From NCBI RefSeq assembly GCF_021991925.1, contig NZ_RXZI01000002.1:310001-374000 (forward strand): DNA of 64,000 bases, in the 5' to 3' direction. The translations under genes were made by a program, and so were the position numbers. The notes beneath the pieces are model-generated. The model worked only from the letters and a program-made list of their open reading frames with translations. It had not been told where the DNA came from and made no database searches. Below, piece after piece: positions 44,543 through 53,254 of this stretch. The stretch comes from Sutcliffiella horikoshii (GTDB lineage: Bacteria > Bacillota > Bacilli > Bacillales > Bacillaceae_I). Numbering within the stretch: the first letter of the stretch is position 1; each line of letters starts with the position of its first letter.

Positions 44543-45181
44543 ATGAAGAAAATTTTAGTATCATTATTTTTCTCTGTCATTCTATTAGCTGGTGGTTTAA
44601 TTCCTAGTGTGTCACATGCAAGCTCTGAATCGGTTGAAGAGGAAAAAATCGTTTTACAACAGTTAGAAGCTTTTGACAAGATTGATCAAGAAATTAAATC
44701 CAATACGATGGAGATTCAAGCTGATAAAGGGGTAAAAGATGGGGATGTAACTGTTATGGCTGGAACATATCCCACAAGGAAAGGTGTCATTTTAGTTACA
44801 AAAGATGGTAAATATGGCTCTTTAGTGGGGCATGCAGGTATTATATACTCTTCTACATCAACTGTAGAATCTTTCCCAAGTGGGGGGGTTGGTACGTATT
44901 CTAACAATTGGACAAAATACAGTACTGTGTATGGAGTAACTACTAGGGGAACTACTGCTACACAAGATGCAAATGTTGCGAACAGGGCTTATTCACACAG
45001 AGGAAAAGCTTACAACTGGGACTTTACAAATATCAATACAACTTCAAAATTTTACTGCTCACAATTAGTTTACGAGGGCTATAAGACTATTACAGGTTTG
45101 AACTTAAATCAAGGCGGAGGTATTGTATTTCCAATTGATTTAGTACAATCTTCACATACTTATACAATCTATTCTAAGTGA
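44543..45181 (+). CDS. Exported permuted papain-like (NlpC/P60-superfamily) hydrolase
   Basis: 212 residues. Sec signal peptide 1-27 (M-K-K-I-L-V-S-L-F-F ... S-H-A-S). The catalytic domain (about 70-210) has V-G-H-A-G-I-I-Y (His) and, later, F-Y-C-S-Q-L-V-Y-E-G-Y (Cys). The His-before-Cys order and the C-S-Q-L-V sequence are those of the YiiX/YycO-type permuted papain fold, which acts on amide or lipid-linked substrates. AAAGGAGGAG precedes the ATG. It is downstream of operator candidate O2 and is a candidate output of the neighbouring regulator. Confidence 0.8.
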   Translation: MKKILVSLFFSVILLAGGLIPSVSHASSESVEEEKIVLQQLEAFDKIDQEIKSNTMEIQADKGVKDGDVTVMAGTYPTRKGVILVTKDGKYGSLVGHAGIIYSSTSTVESFPSGGVGTYSNNWTKYSTVYGVTTRGTTATQDANVANRAYSHRGKAYNWDFTNINTTSKFYCSQLVYEGYKTITGLNLNQGGGIVFPIDLVQSSHTYTIYSK

Positions 45182-45205
45182 ATCTGACTTCATTGAAATG
45201 AAGTT

Positions 45206-45250
45206 CATAGCTTGTAGACATAGTTTTGGTCTACAAGCTATGAATCTTTC
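45206..45250 (+). terminator. Terminator-like hairpin, 14-bp perfect stem
   Basis: CATAGCTTGTAGAC and GTCTACAAGCTATG around a 9-nt loop, then AATCTTTCTG. The T-run is weak but the stem is exceptional. It closes the hydrolase gene. Confidence 0.65.
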
Positions 45251-45312
45251 TGAATTTACTAACTTTCATCTAGATATAATTTATCATTAATTCTTTATAG
45301 GGGGCAGACGGC

Positions 45313-46383
45313 ATGTTCTTTGGACATTCTTCAAGTTTACTGGGTAAACTTTTTTTAAGCATCAGTTTGCTATTCCTCGTCACTTATTTGCAGGGATGCA
45401 GTCAAAAAGAAGTTAAAAGTATGGAAAAGTATGCGTATGGAGCCGTTTATACGGATATGTTTAATAAATCTGAAGTACATCTGTACGATAAAGATGGGAA
45501 TTTTCTTCATAAACAATCGACTCCGTATAAGGGAATAACGATGGGAGCCTTTATGGAGGATTCCGTTACCTTGAATAACAAAATTTACTATACAAATCCG
45601 TTATCAGATAACGATTCCAATGATTTTATATTAGAGTTTGACAAAAAGAATTTGGAAGTTAAAAAGGTTGCTAACGGAAAAAAAGTTGCCCCTACTGTTT
45701 GGACTGTTGATGAGGAGTTTGCCTACATGGCTGGAGGGCCGTTAGAACAAAGTGACCTTACGAAGACGAACATCTCCACAGGTAAACAAATCGCTCACGT
45801 AGAGATAGAGGGTCAAGCTATTCATATACTGGAAGATTCTAACGTATTGTACTTATTAGCGATTATTCATACTAATCCCAACGATATTTATGGAATGATT
45901 AATGTAATAAATAAAGAAGATTTGTCTGTAGTAGACACGATTAAAATAGACAATCTAATGTTTTCATCTAGTATGAAGCTACTAGAGAACGATCTTTTTC
46001 TAGTTAAAACAAGTGACGGGATGGACAATGCCTCCAACGAGTTAATAAAGGTGAAGGTACAGGATCATAGTGTGGAAAATATCACGCTGCCAATAAACAA
46101 CTTAAATGATATTCACATCCATGAAGAAGCAATTTATATCACACAAGGAAATATTAGAAGAGAGCCCTCCGACAAGAAAGTTGCAAAATATAACCTAGAT
46201 TCCGGAGAAATAGATGTATTCACAACAGAAAATGAGAACAGCGTATCCTATATCCATGAGGATAAATTCGTTACATCCGATGGTAATGAATTGCAAGTCT
46301 ATTCCTTAAAAAATTTCAAGAAAGAAGAAGATTTTCAATTGGAAAAATCGGATAAATATTTTGCATCTTTTTTTATCTATTAA
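45313..46383 (+). CDS. Lipoprotein with beta-propeller-like repeats
   Basis: 356 residues. Signal with lipobox L-Q-G-C (Cys about 29). The mature part alternates beta-strand blocks such as L-Y-D-K-D-G-N-F-L, I-Y-Y-T-N-P-L-S-D-N-D and V-Y-S-L-K-N-F-K, typical of six- or seven-bladed propellers that bind ligands or proteins at the outer membrane face. No catalytic motif is visible. The stop codon is followed by two REP-like arms. GGGGGCAG is a weak Shine-Dalgarno. Function unknown. Confidence 0.72.
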   Translation: MFFGHSSSLLGKLFLSISLLFLVTYLQGCSQKEVKSMEKYAYGAVYTDMFNKSEVHLYDKDGNFLHKQSTPYKGITMGAFMEDSVTLNNKIYYTNPLSDNDSNDFILEFDKKNLEVKKVANGKKVAPTVWTVDEEFAYMAGGPLEQSDLTKTNISTGKQIAHVEIEGQAIHILEDSNVLYLLAIIHTNPNDIYGMINVINKEDLSVVDTIKIDNLMFSSSMKLLENDLFLVKTSDGMDNASNELIKVKVQDHSVENITLPINNLNDIHIHEEAIYITQGNIRREPSDKKVAKYNLDSGEIDVFTTENENSVSYIHEDKFVTSDGNELQVYSLKNFKKEEDFQLEKSDKYFASFFIY

Positions 46384-46428
46384 GGAGTCGAGGGGAGAGG
46401 AGGGTCGAGGGGACAGGTCCCTCGACCC
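46384..46428. repeat. REP-like palindrome used between convergent genes
   Basis: A partial arm (GAGTCGAGGGGAGAGG) then a complete copy GGGTCGAGGG/CCCTCGACCC (46402-46428) fills the gap between two convergent genes. The hairpin can form on both strands and probably ends both transcripts. Confidence 0.9.
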
Positions 46429-46434
46429 TAACCA

Positions 46435-48759
46435 TCACTCCGAAACCTTCACTTCAATCGGCTCCGCAACCAAATTCCATTCCTGTCCAAGCATCGTAAA
46501 GGTATGTTTTACAAACACCTGTGCCGTACCTGGTGCCAGAGCAATAATCTCATTTCCTTCAATCCTTACTACCCCATTATCTCCAACGGTATAAAGTTCC
46601 GTCTCGATATTCACTTTCTCACCTGTCCGGTAACTTAGGAAGGCTTTAGCCTGGATGTTACGGGACTTGCCTACTTTCAAATTCGCTTTCTTAATAGGTG
46701 ACTCAAGACTGATAGGCGATTCCGTCAGCCATTGCATGTAATCGGTAATTGGTCCGATCAAACCTTCTTTAAGCTTGTCCGCAAATGGATCTTCCTCCCG
46801 GAACGTCCAGTGCATGCTTAACATTCCTCGTTGTCTCATATAAGTAAGGAATTCTTCATATACACTGCCATAGCTTGCATTAAGGGTTACGTTTGCGCTA
46901 GTTCCGTAGTCTACAAGCTTCTTCGCATTGTCCAATTTAGCTTGTAGGGATCCTGGCACAGCGGCAGAGAATAAATAACCTGTTGCAAGGTTTGGCTGTA
47001 ACTGGTTGAAGATCTTCATACTGTCTAAGCTAAAGTTCTGTACGACAACCTGATCCAGCATACCCTCTTCCAGAATCTCCGCATTAACCTTTTCCTCCAT
47101 ACCAGCAGCCTTCAATTCCACCAGAAGCACAACATCCTTACCTTTAAACTCCTGTAGAAACTCTCTAAAGGTCGGCACTGGTTCACCTGCAAACTCTTCA
47201 CCAAACTTAATTCCTGCATCAAGCTGTTTAATTTCATCTAGTGTCAAATTGGCAACGGCACCTGTTCCGTTAGTGGTCCGATTAACCGTCGTATCATGCA
47301 TAACAATAATATGGCCATCCTTTGTTTTATGAAGATCCGTTTCAATCATGTCCGCTTCCAGATCGTACGCTAATCGGTATCCGACCATCGTATTTTCAGG
47401 AGCAAGGGAAGGGACCCCGCGGTGGGCAGCGACCATAGGACGTTGAACGATCGTGTTTTCTGGATACTGGCTAAACGCCTCCGTAGCATACTCCGGATAA
47501 TCTGTAATCATTCCATCCACACCTAAATGGATAAGCTCATGCGTGGAATTTAATGAATCTGCTCCAATCCCCCAAACGGCAACCATCCGGTTATGCAGGT
47601 AATGGACGATTTCCTTCGTCAGTAATTTTTGTGGGATTAACACAACCTTGCTTTCACTCGAATGCACTTGAAATGGCAATTCCCGCAAGTCATTCTTATT
47701 CAAAGAATTACCGCTATACACCAAACCACCACGGATTTTAGGGTTTAGGAATTTTATTTCCTCTATTATTGCAGCATTCGAGGAAACAACATGAACATCC
47801 GTTGTCTGGGTGGCATTCAGATTTTCAATGATCTGCTCCCCATATCCTTCTTGCTCCACCTGCAACACAGGAATCTTCTTATTTTTTATCTGCTGTAGTT
47901 GATCATGTAACGAAAGGCCGTTTGCTGTTAACTCCCCGTCAGCATTGCGTTCCACCACTAATAGGCTGGAAGCACTTTGGCTAGCATCACCTGTAAACCC
48001 CGCGCCAGTAATGATGGTAGGAGGGTTAATGATATTTGTCTCCGCTTCAACAGGAAGAAAGGCACCAGAATCTTCTATAGGTGGAAGAGCTTGCTTATAT
48101 GTAGTGACCTGGACGTTGTCAAACTGCACAGTTGAGCCGCTTACCTGGAACCCCACATCCCCATTCATCCACTCCGTCGCATCCGCACTATCAATCACCA
48201 GCTCATTATTTACAAACTGCTGTACCCTGTTGCCACTAACTACTACTTTGAGGCGATAACTCTTATTGTAAACAAAGTTCACAGGATAGAAATTCGTCTG
48301 GGCAACAGCCCAAGCGTTGTTAAGTCTCTTTGCAAACTCCAACCCATTCAAAGCGCTTGTCCCTTTTCGTGCAGCAAACTGATAATAGTTATTAGCATCT
48401 TGAATCCGGAACATAATGGACGCCCAGCGTGCATCATTAACAGAAGAGAGGAAGGTTACATCCGCCTCCATCGTATAGTCTCCATACTCAGGATCAATTG
48501 GCGCTTTTACCACTGACGGGCTGGCAGTGGCAGGAGAGCTTAATACAAGCTTACCGTCTTGAACCTCACCACTACCCACGACAACCTCCCAGTTCTCAGG
48601 CAGCTGTCCATTTGAAACATCATCAAATGTTTCGTTTAGTAATTCACTATGATCCTGCTCGGCATGAACGCTCACTTGCGGCTGAAAGTTTATCAAACTA
48701 AGGGCTAGTGCGGACGAAACGACAATACTTCCGAAATTCTTAAAAGATTTCTTCTTCAT
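46435..48759 (-). CDS. Secreted glycerophosphodiester phosphodiesterase, multidomain
   Basis: 774 residues. Signal peptide 1-34; LamG/concanavalin-like domain about 40-225 (E-T-F-D-D-V-S-N-G ... V-Q-F-D-N-V-Q-V); a region about 290-430 resembling a GDPD barrel without catalytic residues, ending D-G-M-I-T-D-Y-P-E-Y. The active GDPD domain starts at A-A-H-R-G-V-P-S-L-A-P-E-N-T (about 440) with E-T-D-L-H and V-M-H-D. A Big-like domain is at the C-terminus. It hydrolyses glycerophosphodiesters to glycerol-3-phosphate plus alcohol outside the cell. GAGGAGG precedes the ATG. Its leader carries a terminator-like hairpin. Confidence 0.9.
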   Translation of the reverse strand: MKKKSFKNFGSIVVSSALALSLINFQPQVSVHAEQDHSELLNETFDDVSNGQLPENWEVVVGSGEVQDGKLVLSSPATASPSVVKAPIDPEYGDYTMEADVTFLSSVNDARWASIMFRIQDANNYYQFAARKGTSALNGLEFAKRLNNAWAVAQTNFYPVNFVYNKSYRLKVVVSGNRVQQFVNNELVIDSADATEWMNGDVGFQVSGSTVQFDNVQVTTYKQALPPIEDSGAFLPVEAETNIINPPTIITGAGFTGDASQSASSLLVVERNADGELTANGLSLHDQLQQIKNKKIPVLQVEQEGYGEQIIENLNATQTTDVHVVSSNAAIIEEIKFLNPKIRGGLVYSGNSLNKNDLRELPFQVHSSESKVVLIPQKLLTKEIVHYLHNRMVAVWGIGADSLNSTHELIHLGVDGMITDYPEYATEAFSQYPENTIVQRPMVAAHRGVPSLAPENTMVGYRLAYDLEADMIETDLHKTKDGHIIVMHDTTVNRTTNGTGAVANLTLDEIKQLDAGIKFGEEFAGEPVPTFREFLQEFKGKDVVLLVELKAAGMEEKVNAEILEEGMLDQVVVQNFSLDSMKIFNQLQPNLATGYLFSAAVPGSLQAKLDNAKKLVDYGTSANVTLNASYGSVYEEFLTYMRQRGMLSMHWTFREEDPFADKLKEGLIGPITDYMQWLTESPISLESPIKKANLKVGKSRNIQAKAFLSYRTGEKVNIETELYTVGDNGVVRIEGNEIIALAPGTAQVFVKHTFTMLGQEWNLVAEPIEVKVSE

Positions 48760-48800
48760 GTTATTCCTCCTCTAACATAATGTAAGAGGGCAAATAAAAA

Positions 48801-48855
48801 GAGAAGAGCCGACCACGAAAATCCTTACTATAAGGATTTTAATGGGGTTCTTCTC
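48801..48855 (-). promoter_or_regulatory. Leader terminator/antiterminator hairpin of the GDPD gene
   Basis: Read on the minus strand: GAGAAGAACC (48855-48846) pairs with GGCTCTTCTC (48810-48801). Inside it AAAATCCTTA pairs with TAAGGATTTT. TTTTTATTTG follows immediately. This is an intrinsic terminator inside the 5' leader, between promoter and gene, the arrangement controlled by GlpP in B. subtilis glp genes; glpP itself lies at 54058. Confidence 0.75.
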
Positions 48856-48888
48856 TGTGTCTCTGCCCAATATTCATTTACATACTAA

Positions 48889-48917
48889 ACTATATATAGT
48901 TATTTGAATTTTCTCAA
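48889..48917 (-). promoter_or_regulatory. SigA promoter of the GDPD gene
   Basis: On the minus strand TTGAGA, 17 bp, TATAGT (5 of 6 in each hexamer). It places the transcript start near 48882, upstream of the leader hairpin. Confidence 0.65.
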
Positions 48918-49117
48918 TAATTAATTTTACCTATGTTACCAACCATCTTCTCCTACAAAAGTAATATTCTTCAAATTATTTGCCATTTTTTGAAGGGGAA
49001 GGGCGAGCGATGTCGAATTGTACTATTATCAAAATAGAATGCTACATGCATCAGTGAGGGACTGAACTCTTTTTAAATAAATTCTTCATTACACTATATT
49101 TCTACTTCTATTTGTTG

Positions 49118-49123
49118 TATAAT
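49118..49123 (+). promoter_or_regulatory. -10 element of the ABC-glpP operon
   Basis: TATAAT about 35 bp upstream of the leader hairpin; the -35 (TATATT, 17 bp) is weak. A TGTCGAA (0A-box heptamer) at 49011 lies further upstream and may be chance. Confidence 0.45.
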
Positions 49124-49157
49124 TTAGAAAAGTAAAATAATTTGGGTAGAGAATATA

Positions 49158-49220
49158 AGAGAAACCCTCAACGGATGCGCCTGCTATAGGCTTCTTTCGT
49201 TGTGTGGTTTCTCTTTTTAT
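49158..49220 (+). promoter_or_regulatory. Leader terminator/antiterminator hairpin of the ABC-glpP operon
   Basis: AGAGAAACC (49158-49166) pairs with GGTTTCTCT (49206-49214); within it CAACG pairs with CGTTG and GCCT with AGGC. TTTTATTTTG follows. It has the same plan as the divergent GDPD leader (outer AGAGAA..CC/GG..TTCTCT stem then U-run), suggesting one common regulator. Confidence 0.75.
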
Positions 49221-49304
49221 TTTGCCTGGAGGTGAAAGCGTATACAATACTAACTTTGCTAATCTTTGACCAGCTAAATGAAAAATTATGAGGGGGATTA
49301 TTTT

Positions 49305-50327
49305 ATGAAGAAAACATTATTAATCTTGATGGCATTAGTGTTGAGCGTAGGGCTTGTAGCCTGTGGATCGGATTCAAGCTCTTCTGATGGAAGTGTTGGC
49401 GAAGTAACATTGTACTCACCGGAAACACCTGATATGACCCGCGAACTTGCAGAAGCGTTTGAAGAAGCAACTGGTGGAAAAGTAAACGTACAATATGCTG
49501 GAACAAATATCTTAGTTAACCAAATGATTGCCGAAATGGATAACCCACAAGGCGATCTATGGTATGGCGGTGGAGGAATCCTTCCGTTTGAATCCGCGAT
49601 CAAACACGGCTTCATTGAAAGCTACACACCGGAATCCGTGAAAGACTGGGAAGTATATGAGAATGGCATCAAAGTAAGACATGAAGACTGGAACTGGGTG
49701 GGCTTGGAGGTATTCGTACTTGGACTGATCTACAATACCGACCTAGTGGATGAAGCAGATCTACCGGAAACTTGGGATGATCTTTTAGACTCCAAGTGGG
49801 AAAAAGAATTACAGATTCCAAACCCTGCAGCATCTGGTACAGCGACACTGTTAGTGCTTAGTCAATTGATGGAAAAAGGCGAGGAAGAAGGCTGGAAGTA
49901 TTTTGAGAAGCTGGTTCAACAGACAAATGCGATGCCAGATTCCGGTGGTGCACCTGCCAATGCCGTAGCTTCCGGGGAAGCATCCATTGGAGTGGGCTTT
50001 GACTTTATGGCCTACCAAATGAAAGACCGTGGGGAATCCGTTGATTTCCACATCCCGAAGAACACTCCTATTCTAGTAAACCCTGTTTCTATCGTAAAGG
50101 ATGGACCTAACCCTGAAGGCGCAAAGAAATTCGTAGACTTTATGCTATCCAAGGAAGGACAACAAATCAAAGCGGATTGGTTCCACATCCCGATGCATCC
50201 AGAGGTTGAAGGTAAATCACCATTGACGCTTGAGGGACTTAAAGACAATGCCATGGAGCTTGATATCGACTGGGTAGTTGAAAACTACGACCGCGTACGT
50301 AACGAGTGGAGAGAGAAATTCCAATAA
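49305..50327 (+). CDS. ABC transporter substrate-binding lipoprotein
   Basis: 340 residues. Lipobox V-A-C-G (Cys about 19). The fold is that of the Fe3+/phosphonate-type extracellular binding proteins (V-T-L-Y-S-P, E-A-F-E-E-A-T-G, G-D-L-W-Y-G-G-G, L-P-E-T-W-D-D-L, A-S-G-T-A). The W-Y-G-G-G loop and Gly/Ser-rich binding site would suit a phosphorylated ligand. AGGGGG precedes the chosen ATG. Given GlpP and the GDPD gene, the ligand is inferred to be glycerol-3-phosphate or a glycerophosphodiester; iron or 2-aminoethylphosphonate are the alternatives. Confidence 0.88.
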   Translation: MKKTLLILMALVLSVGLVACGSDSSSSDGSVGEVTLYSPETPDMTRELAEAFEEATGGKVNVQYAGTNILVNQMIAEMDNPQGDLWYGGGGILPFESAIKHGFIESYTPESVKDWEVYENGIKVRHEDWNWVGLEVFVLGLIYNTDLVDEADLPETWDDLLDSKWEKELQIPNPAASGTATLLVLSQLMEKGEEEGWKYFEKLVQQTNAMPDSGGAPANAVASGEASIGVGFDFMAYQMKDRGESVDFHIPKNTPILVNPVSIVKDGPNPEGAKKFVDFMLSKEGQQIKADWFHIPMHPEVEGKSPLTLEGLKDNAMELDIDWVVENYDRVRNEWREKFQ

Positions 50328-50354
50328 TCTAAAGACAGACGGGGAGATAATCAT

Positions 50355-51479
50355 ATGGGTTCAGTACAGGTAGATAGATTAATCAAAAAATATAATGATG
50401 TGACAGCACTTAAAAACGTGAATATTGATATCCAAGAAGGCGAATTTTTCGCGCTTCTTGGCCCTTCAGGGTGTGGGAAAACAACAACCATGCGCTGTAT
50501 CGCCGGATTTGAAAATCCTACTTCTGGAAACATCTATATCAATAACAAAGTAGTCAATAAATTGCCTGCAAACAAAAGAAATTGCGGGATGGTCTTTCAA
50601 AGTTATGCCCTTTTTCCTCATTACAATGTCTTTGAAAATGTCGCTTATGGATTAACCGTACGAGACTTTAATACGGGAAGCTTTTCCAAAAAGATCAATA
50701 GTTTTGCTAGGCTGATCAGCAAAAGACTTGCCAAGCCATCCAAAGAGGTAGAGAAAAAAGTGTTGGAAGCACTGGACTATGTGGAGCTTGGGCATCTGGC
50801 CGAGCGTGGAGTGAATGAACTATCAGGCGGACAACAGCAACGTGTGGCACTTGCAAGAGCGCTTGTGTTGGAGCCTTCCGTTTTGCTGATGGACGAGCCA
50901 TTATCTAACCTGGATAAAAAGCTTCGTAACACGATGAGGACCACGATTAGAAGAATCCAGCAAGATGTCGGCATCACCACCATCTTTGTCACCCATGACC
51001 AAGAGGAAGCCATGAGTATGGCAGACAGAATTGCCGTCATGAAAGATGGGGAGATCATACAGGTTGCCACACCAACAGAGCTATACAGCAACCCGCGTTC
51101 CACCTTTGTCGCGGACTTTGTAGGGTCTTCCAACATTTTTGATGGAACGATAATCGGCTCTGATGAAAAAGGGACTGTGGTGAGAATAGGGGATTGGACC
51201 TTGCATTCTTCTGCCAAGACATCAAAGAAAGATGTGAAAGTCCTTATCCGCCCAGAAGGCATGAAACTTCACCGGATAAGCGAGGATCTCATCCATGGAA
51301 ACGTCATGGAGGGGAAAGTCCTTCTTCATACGTATCTAGGTTCCAACATCCGCTACGATGTGAAAGTGGGCCACGCTGAGCTTGCCATTGAACATGTATA
51401 CGTACCAGGCGACCCTATTTTAACAAGCGGGGAAATGGTGAAGGTGACAGTGGATTCGGAGAGGGTGCTATTGTTATGA
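50355..51479 (+). CDS. ABC transporter ATP-binding protein
   Basis: 374 residues. Walker A G-P-S-G-C-G-K-T (about 35-42), Q-loop Q-S-Y-A-L-F-P-H, signature L-S-G-G-Q-Q-Q-R, Walker B V-L-L-M-D-E-P and H-loop T-H-D-Q-E-E-A. A C-terminal TOBE domain starts about 270. An extra basic segment of about 30 residues (F-N-T-G-S-F-S-K-K-I-N-S-F) sits between the Q-loop and the signature, longer than in MalK/PotA relatives. Its stop overlaps the permease start by 4 bp. It powers the importer. Confidence 0.93.
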   Translation: MGSVQVDRLIKKYNDVTALKNVNIDIQEGEFFALLGPSGCGKTTTMRCIAGFENPTSGNIYINNKVVNKLPANKRNCGMVFQSYALFPHYNVFENVAYGLTVRDFNTGSFSKKINSFARLISKRLAKPSKEVEKKVLEALDYVELGHLAERGVNELSGGQQQRVALARALVLEPSVLLMDEPLSNLDKKLRNTMRTTIRRIQQDVGITTIFVTHDQEEAMSMADRIAVMKDGEIIQVATPTELYSNPRSTFVADFVGSSNIFDGTIIGSDEKGTVVRIGDWTLHSSAKTSKKDVKVLIRPEGMKLHRISEDLIHGNVMEGKVLLHTYLGSNIRYDVKVGHAELAIEHVYVPGDPILTSGEMVKVTVDSERVLLL

Positions 51480-53242
51480 AACCAGAACTGCAGGATCCAT
51501 TGAAGGTCCAGACCCAGCCGCCTTCTCCTAAAAAAGAGAGACGCTCCATTTTTGAGAAAATTGATGGCCTATTCTTTATGAAGCTTCTGGTCATCCTTTT
51601 TTTCACACTCTTTTTGGTGCTTCCATTACTATCGGTTTTCCTTGTCAGTTTTACGGGCGCGCCGGTAAATATACTCGGCTCTCTCGTAAATCCTGATATA
51701 CTCGCAACTAATATCGAGCGTTTTTCCAATGCATCACTTGATCACTACAAGAAGCTTTTGTCCGGGGGTACATACTTTAAAGCGCTCACTAATAGCTTGA
51801 CCTTATCCCTTGGGGTTTCCACGTTGGTCATTTTTCTCTGCATCCCCATAGCCTATGGCTTTGCTAGAACAACCATGCCTTTCAAAAAGACATTTGCGGC
51901 CCTATGTACGATGCCGATCATCGTCCCGACCTTTATTTCCGCTGCAGGCTTTATCATCATGTTCGGCCGGACCGGATGGGTCAATACGATCTATCAGGAG
52001 CTCGGTGGAAGCGGCGTCCTGTTCAATGTCTATTCCATGACAGGGATTGTATTGGTTCAAATTTTCTTCTTTTTCCCATTCGCCCTGTGGCCAATGGTTG
52101 CAGCATTCAAATTGAGTGATATTTCCCTTGAGGAAGCATCCCAGAACCTTGGTTCAAGCAGCTGGATGAGCTTGGTGTTTGTGACATTCCCGCTTGCGAT
52201 CCCGGGAATCATCTCAAGTGCTCTGCTGATATTCACCGTAAGCTTTTCTGATTTTGGTACGCCGATCATCTTGGCACCTGAAGGGCTCAACCTGATCGTG
52301 GTGGAAGCCTACAGGGAAATTTCCGGATTCTTCAACTGGGCTGGGGCCTCCATTTTAACCGTCGTAATGGTCTTGGTAGCTGGGGTCTTCTTCTGGATAC
52401 AACGAAAAATCACGAAGAAGATGAATTACGGAACCTTATCGGGCAAACCTAAAGCCATCAAGCTAAACGACAACAAATGGGTAACAACAGGACTTACAAT
52501 CTACACTGGCTTCATTATTTCCATCCCGCTGCTAGCGGTCCTTTCTGTCCTGATGCAATCTTTTGCGACCACTTGGGGAGCAGACCTTCTTCCAAGAGGT
52601 TTCACATTGGATCACTACCGGACTATTTTCTCAAGATCGACTAGTAACATCATGAACTCGATTATTCTTGCCATTGGTGCACTTGGCATCAGTGTGGTGG
52701 TTTCTACACTTGTCTCTTACTTTGTAGTACGACAAAATGCCGCAAAGCTGGACTTCATGTCCTCCATTCCGCTGATTGTACCTGGAATCGCACTTGGTAT
52801 CGCCTATATCCAGACCTTCAATACCGCACCATTGCAACTGACGGGAACAGCAACGATCCTAATCATTGCTTATGCGATCCGACGTATGCCATATATGATC
52901 CGCTCCACAATGGGGACGATGATGTCCATCAAACCGGATATTGAAGAAGCATCCATCAACCTTGGGGCTTCCAGACTTTTGGCCATCATCACCGTCATTG
53001 GTCCATTGATGCTTCCGGGGATTGCTGCAGGATCCATCCTTGTGTTTGTAACAGTCATCAAGGAAACGAGTATCACGATCCTCATGGCGCCATCAAGCTG
53101 GGCACCGATGAGTTTAGTCGTATTCCAGAATCTACTCCGTGGAGAGGTCTATACCGCTTCTGCCATGGCCATTCTTATCATTGTCATCGTGCTTTTCCTG
53201 CAATTCCTTGCAACAAAAATTTCAAGGAATTCCTTGTACTAG
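51476..53242 (+). CDS. ABC transporter permease, fused two-module (FbpB-type)
   Basis: 588 residues with about twelve transmembrane helices. Two permease modules in one chain each carry an EAA loop: E-E-A-S-Q-N-L-G-S-S (about 220) and E-E-A-S-I-N-L-G-A-S (about 490). The fused layout is known from iron(III) and 2-aminoethylphosphonate importers. The ATGA overlap with the ATPase gene shows translational coupling. With the binding protein and ATPase it makes a complete importer. Confidence 0.92.
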   Translation: MKPELQDPLKVQTQPPSPKKERRSIFEKIDGLFFMKLLVILFFTLFLVLPLLSVFLVSFTGAPVNILGSLVNPDILATNIERFSNASLDHYKKLLSGGTYFKALTNSLTLSLGVSTLVIFLCIPIAYGFARTTMPFKKTFAALCTMPIIVPTFISAAGFIIMFGRTGWVNTIYQELGGSGVLFNVYSMTGIVLVQIFFFFPFALWPMVAAFKLSDISLEEASQNLGSSSWMSLVFVTFPLAIPGIISSALLIFTVSFSDFGTPIILAPEGLNLIVVEAYREISGFFNWAGASILTVVMVLVAGVFFWIQRKITKKMNYGTLSGKPKAIKLNDNKWVTTGLTIYTGFIISIPLLAVLSVLMQSFATTWGADLLPRGFTLDHYRTIFSRSTSNIMNSIILAIGALGISVVVSTLVSYFVVRQNAAKLDFMSSIPLIVPGIALGIAYIQTFNTAPLQLTGTATILIIAYAIRRMPYMIRSTMGTMMSIKPDIEEASINLGASRLLAIITVIGPLMLPGIAAGSILVFVTVIKETSITILMAPSSWAPMSLVVFQNLLRGEVYTASAMAILIIVIVLFLQFLATKISRNSLY

Positions 53243-53254
53243 GTGGTGTTAGGC

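Noticed and set aside
49011-49017. TGTCGAA as a Spo0A box upstream of the ABC-glpP operon
   Set aside because: A single heptamer is expected by chance several times per window, and it has no paired site; it is noted only in the promoter entry.
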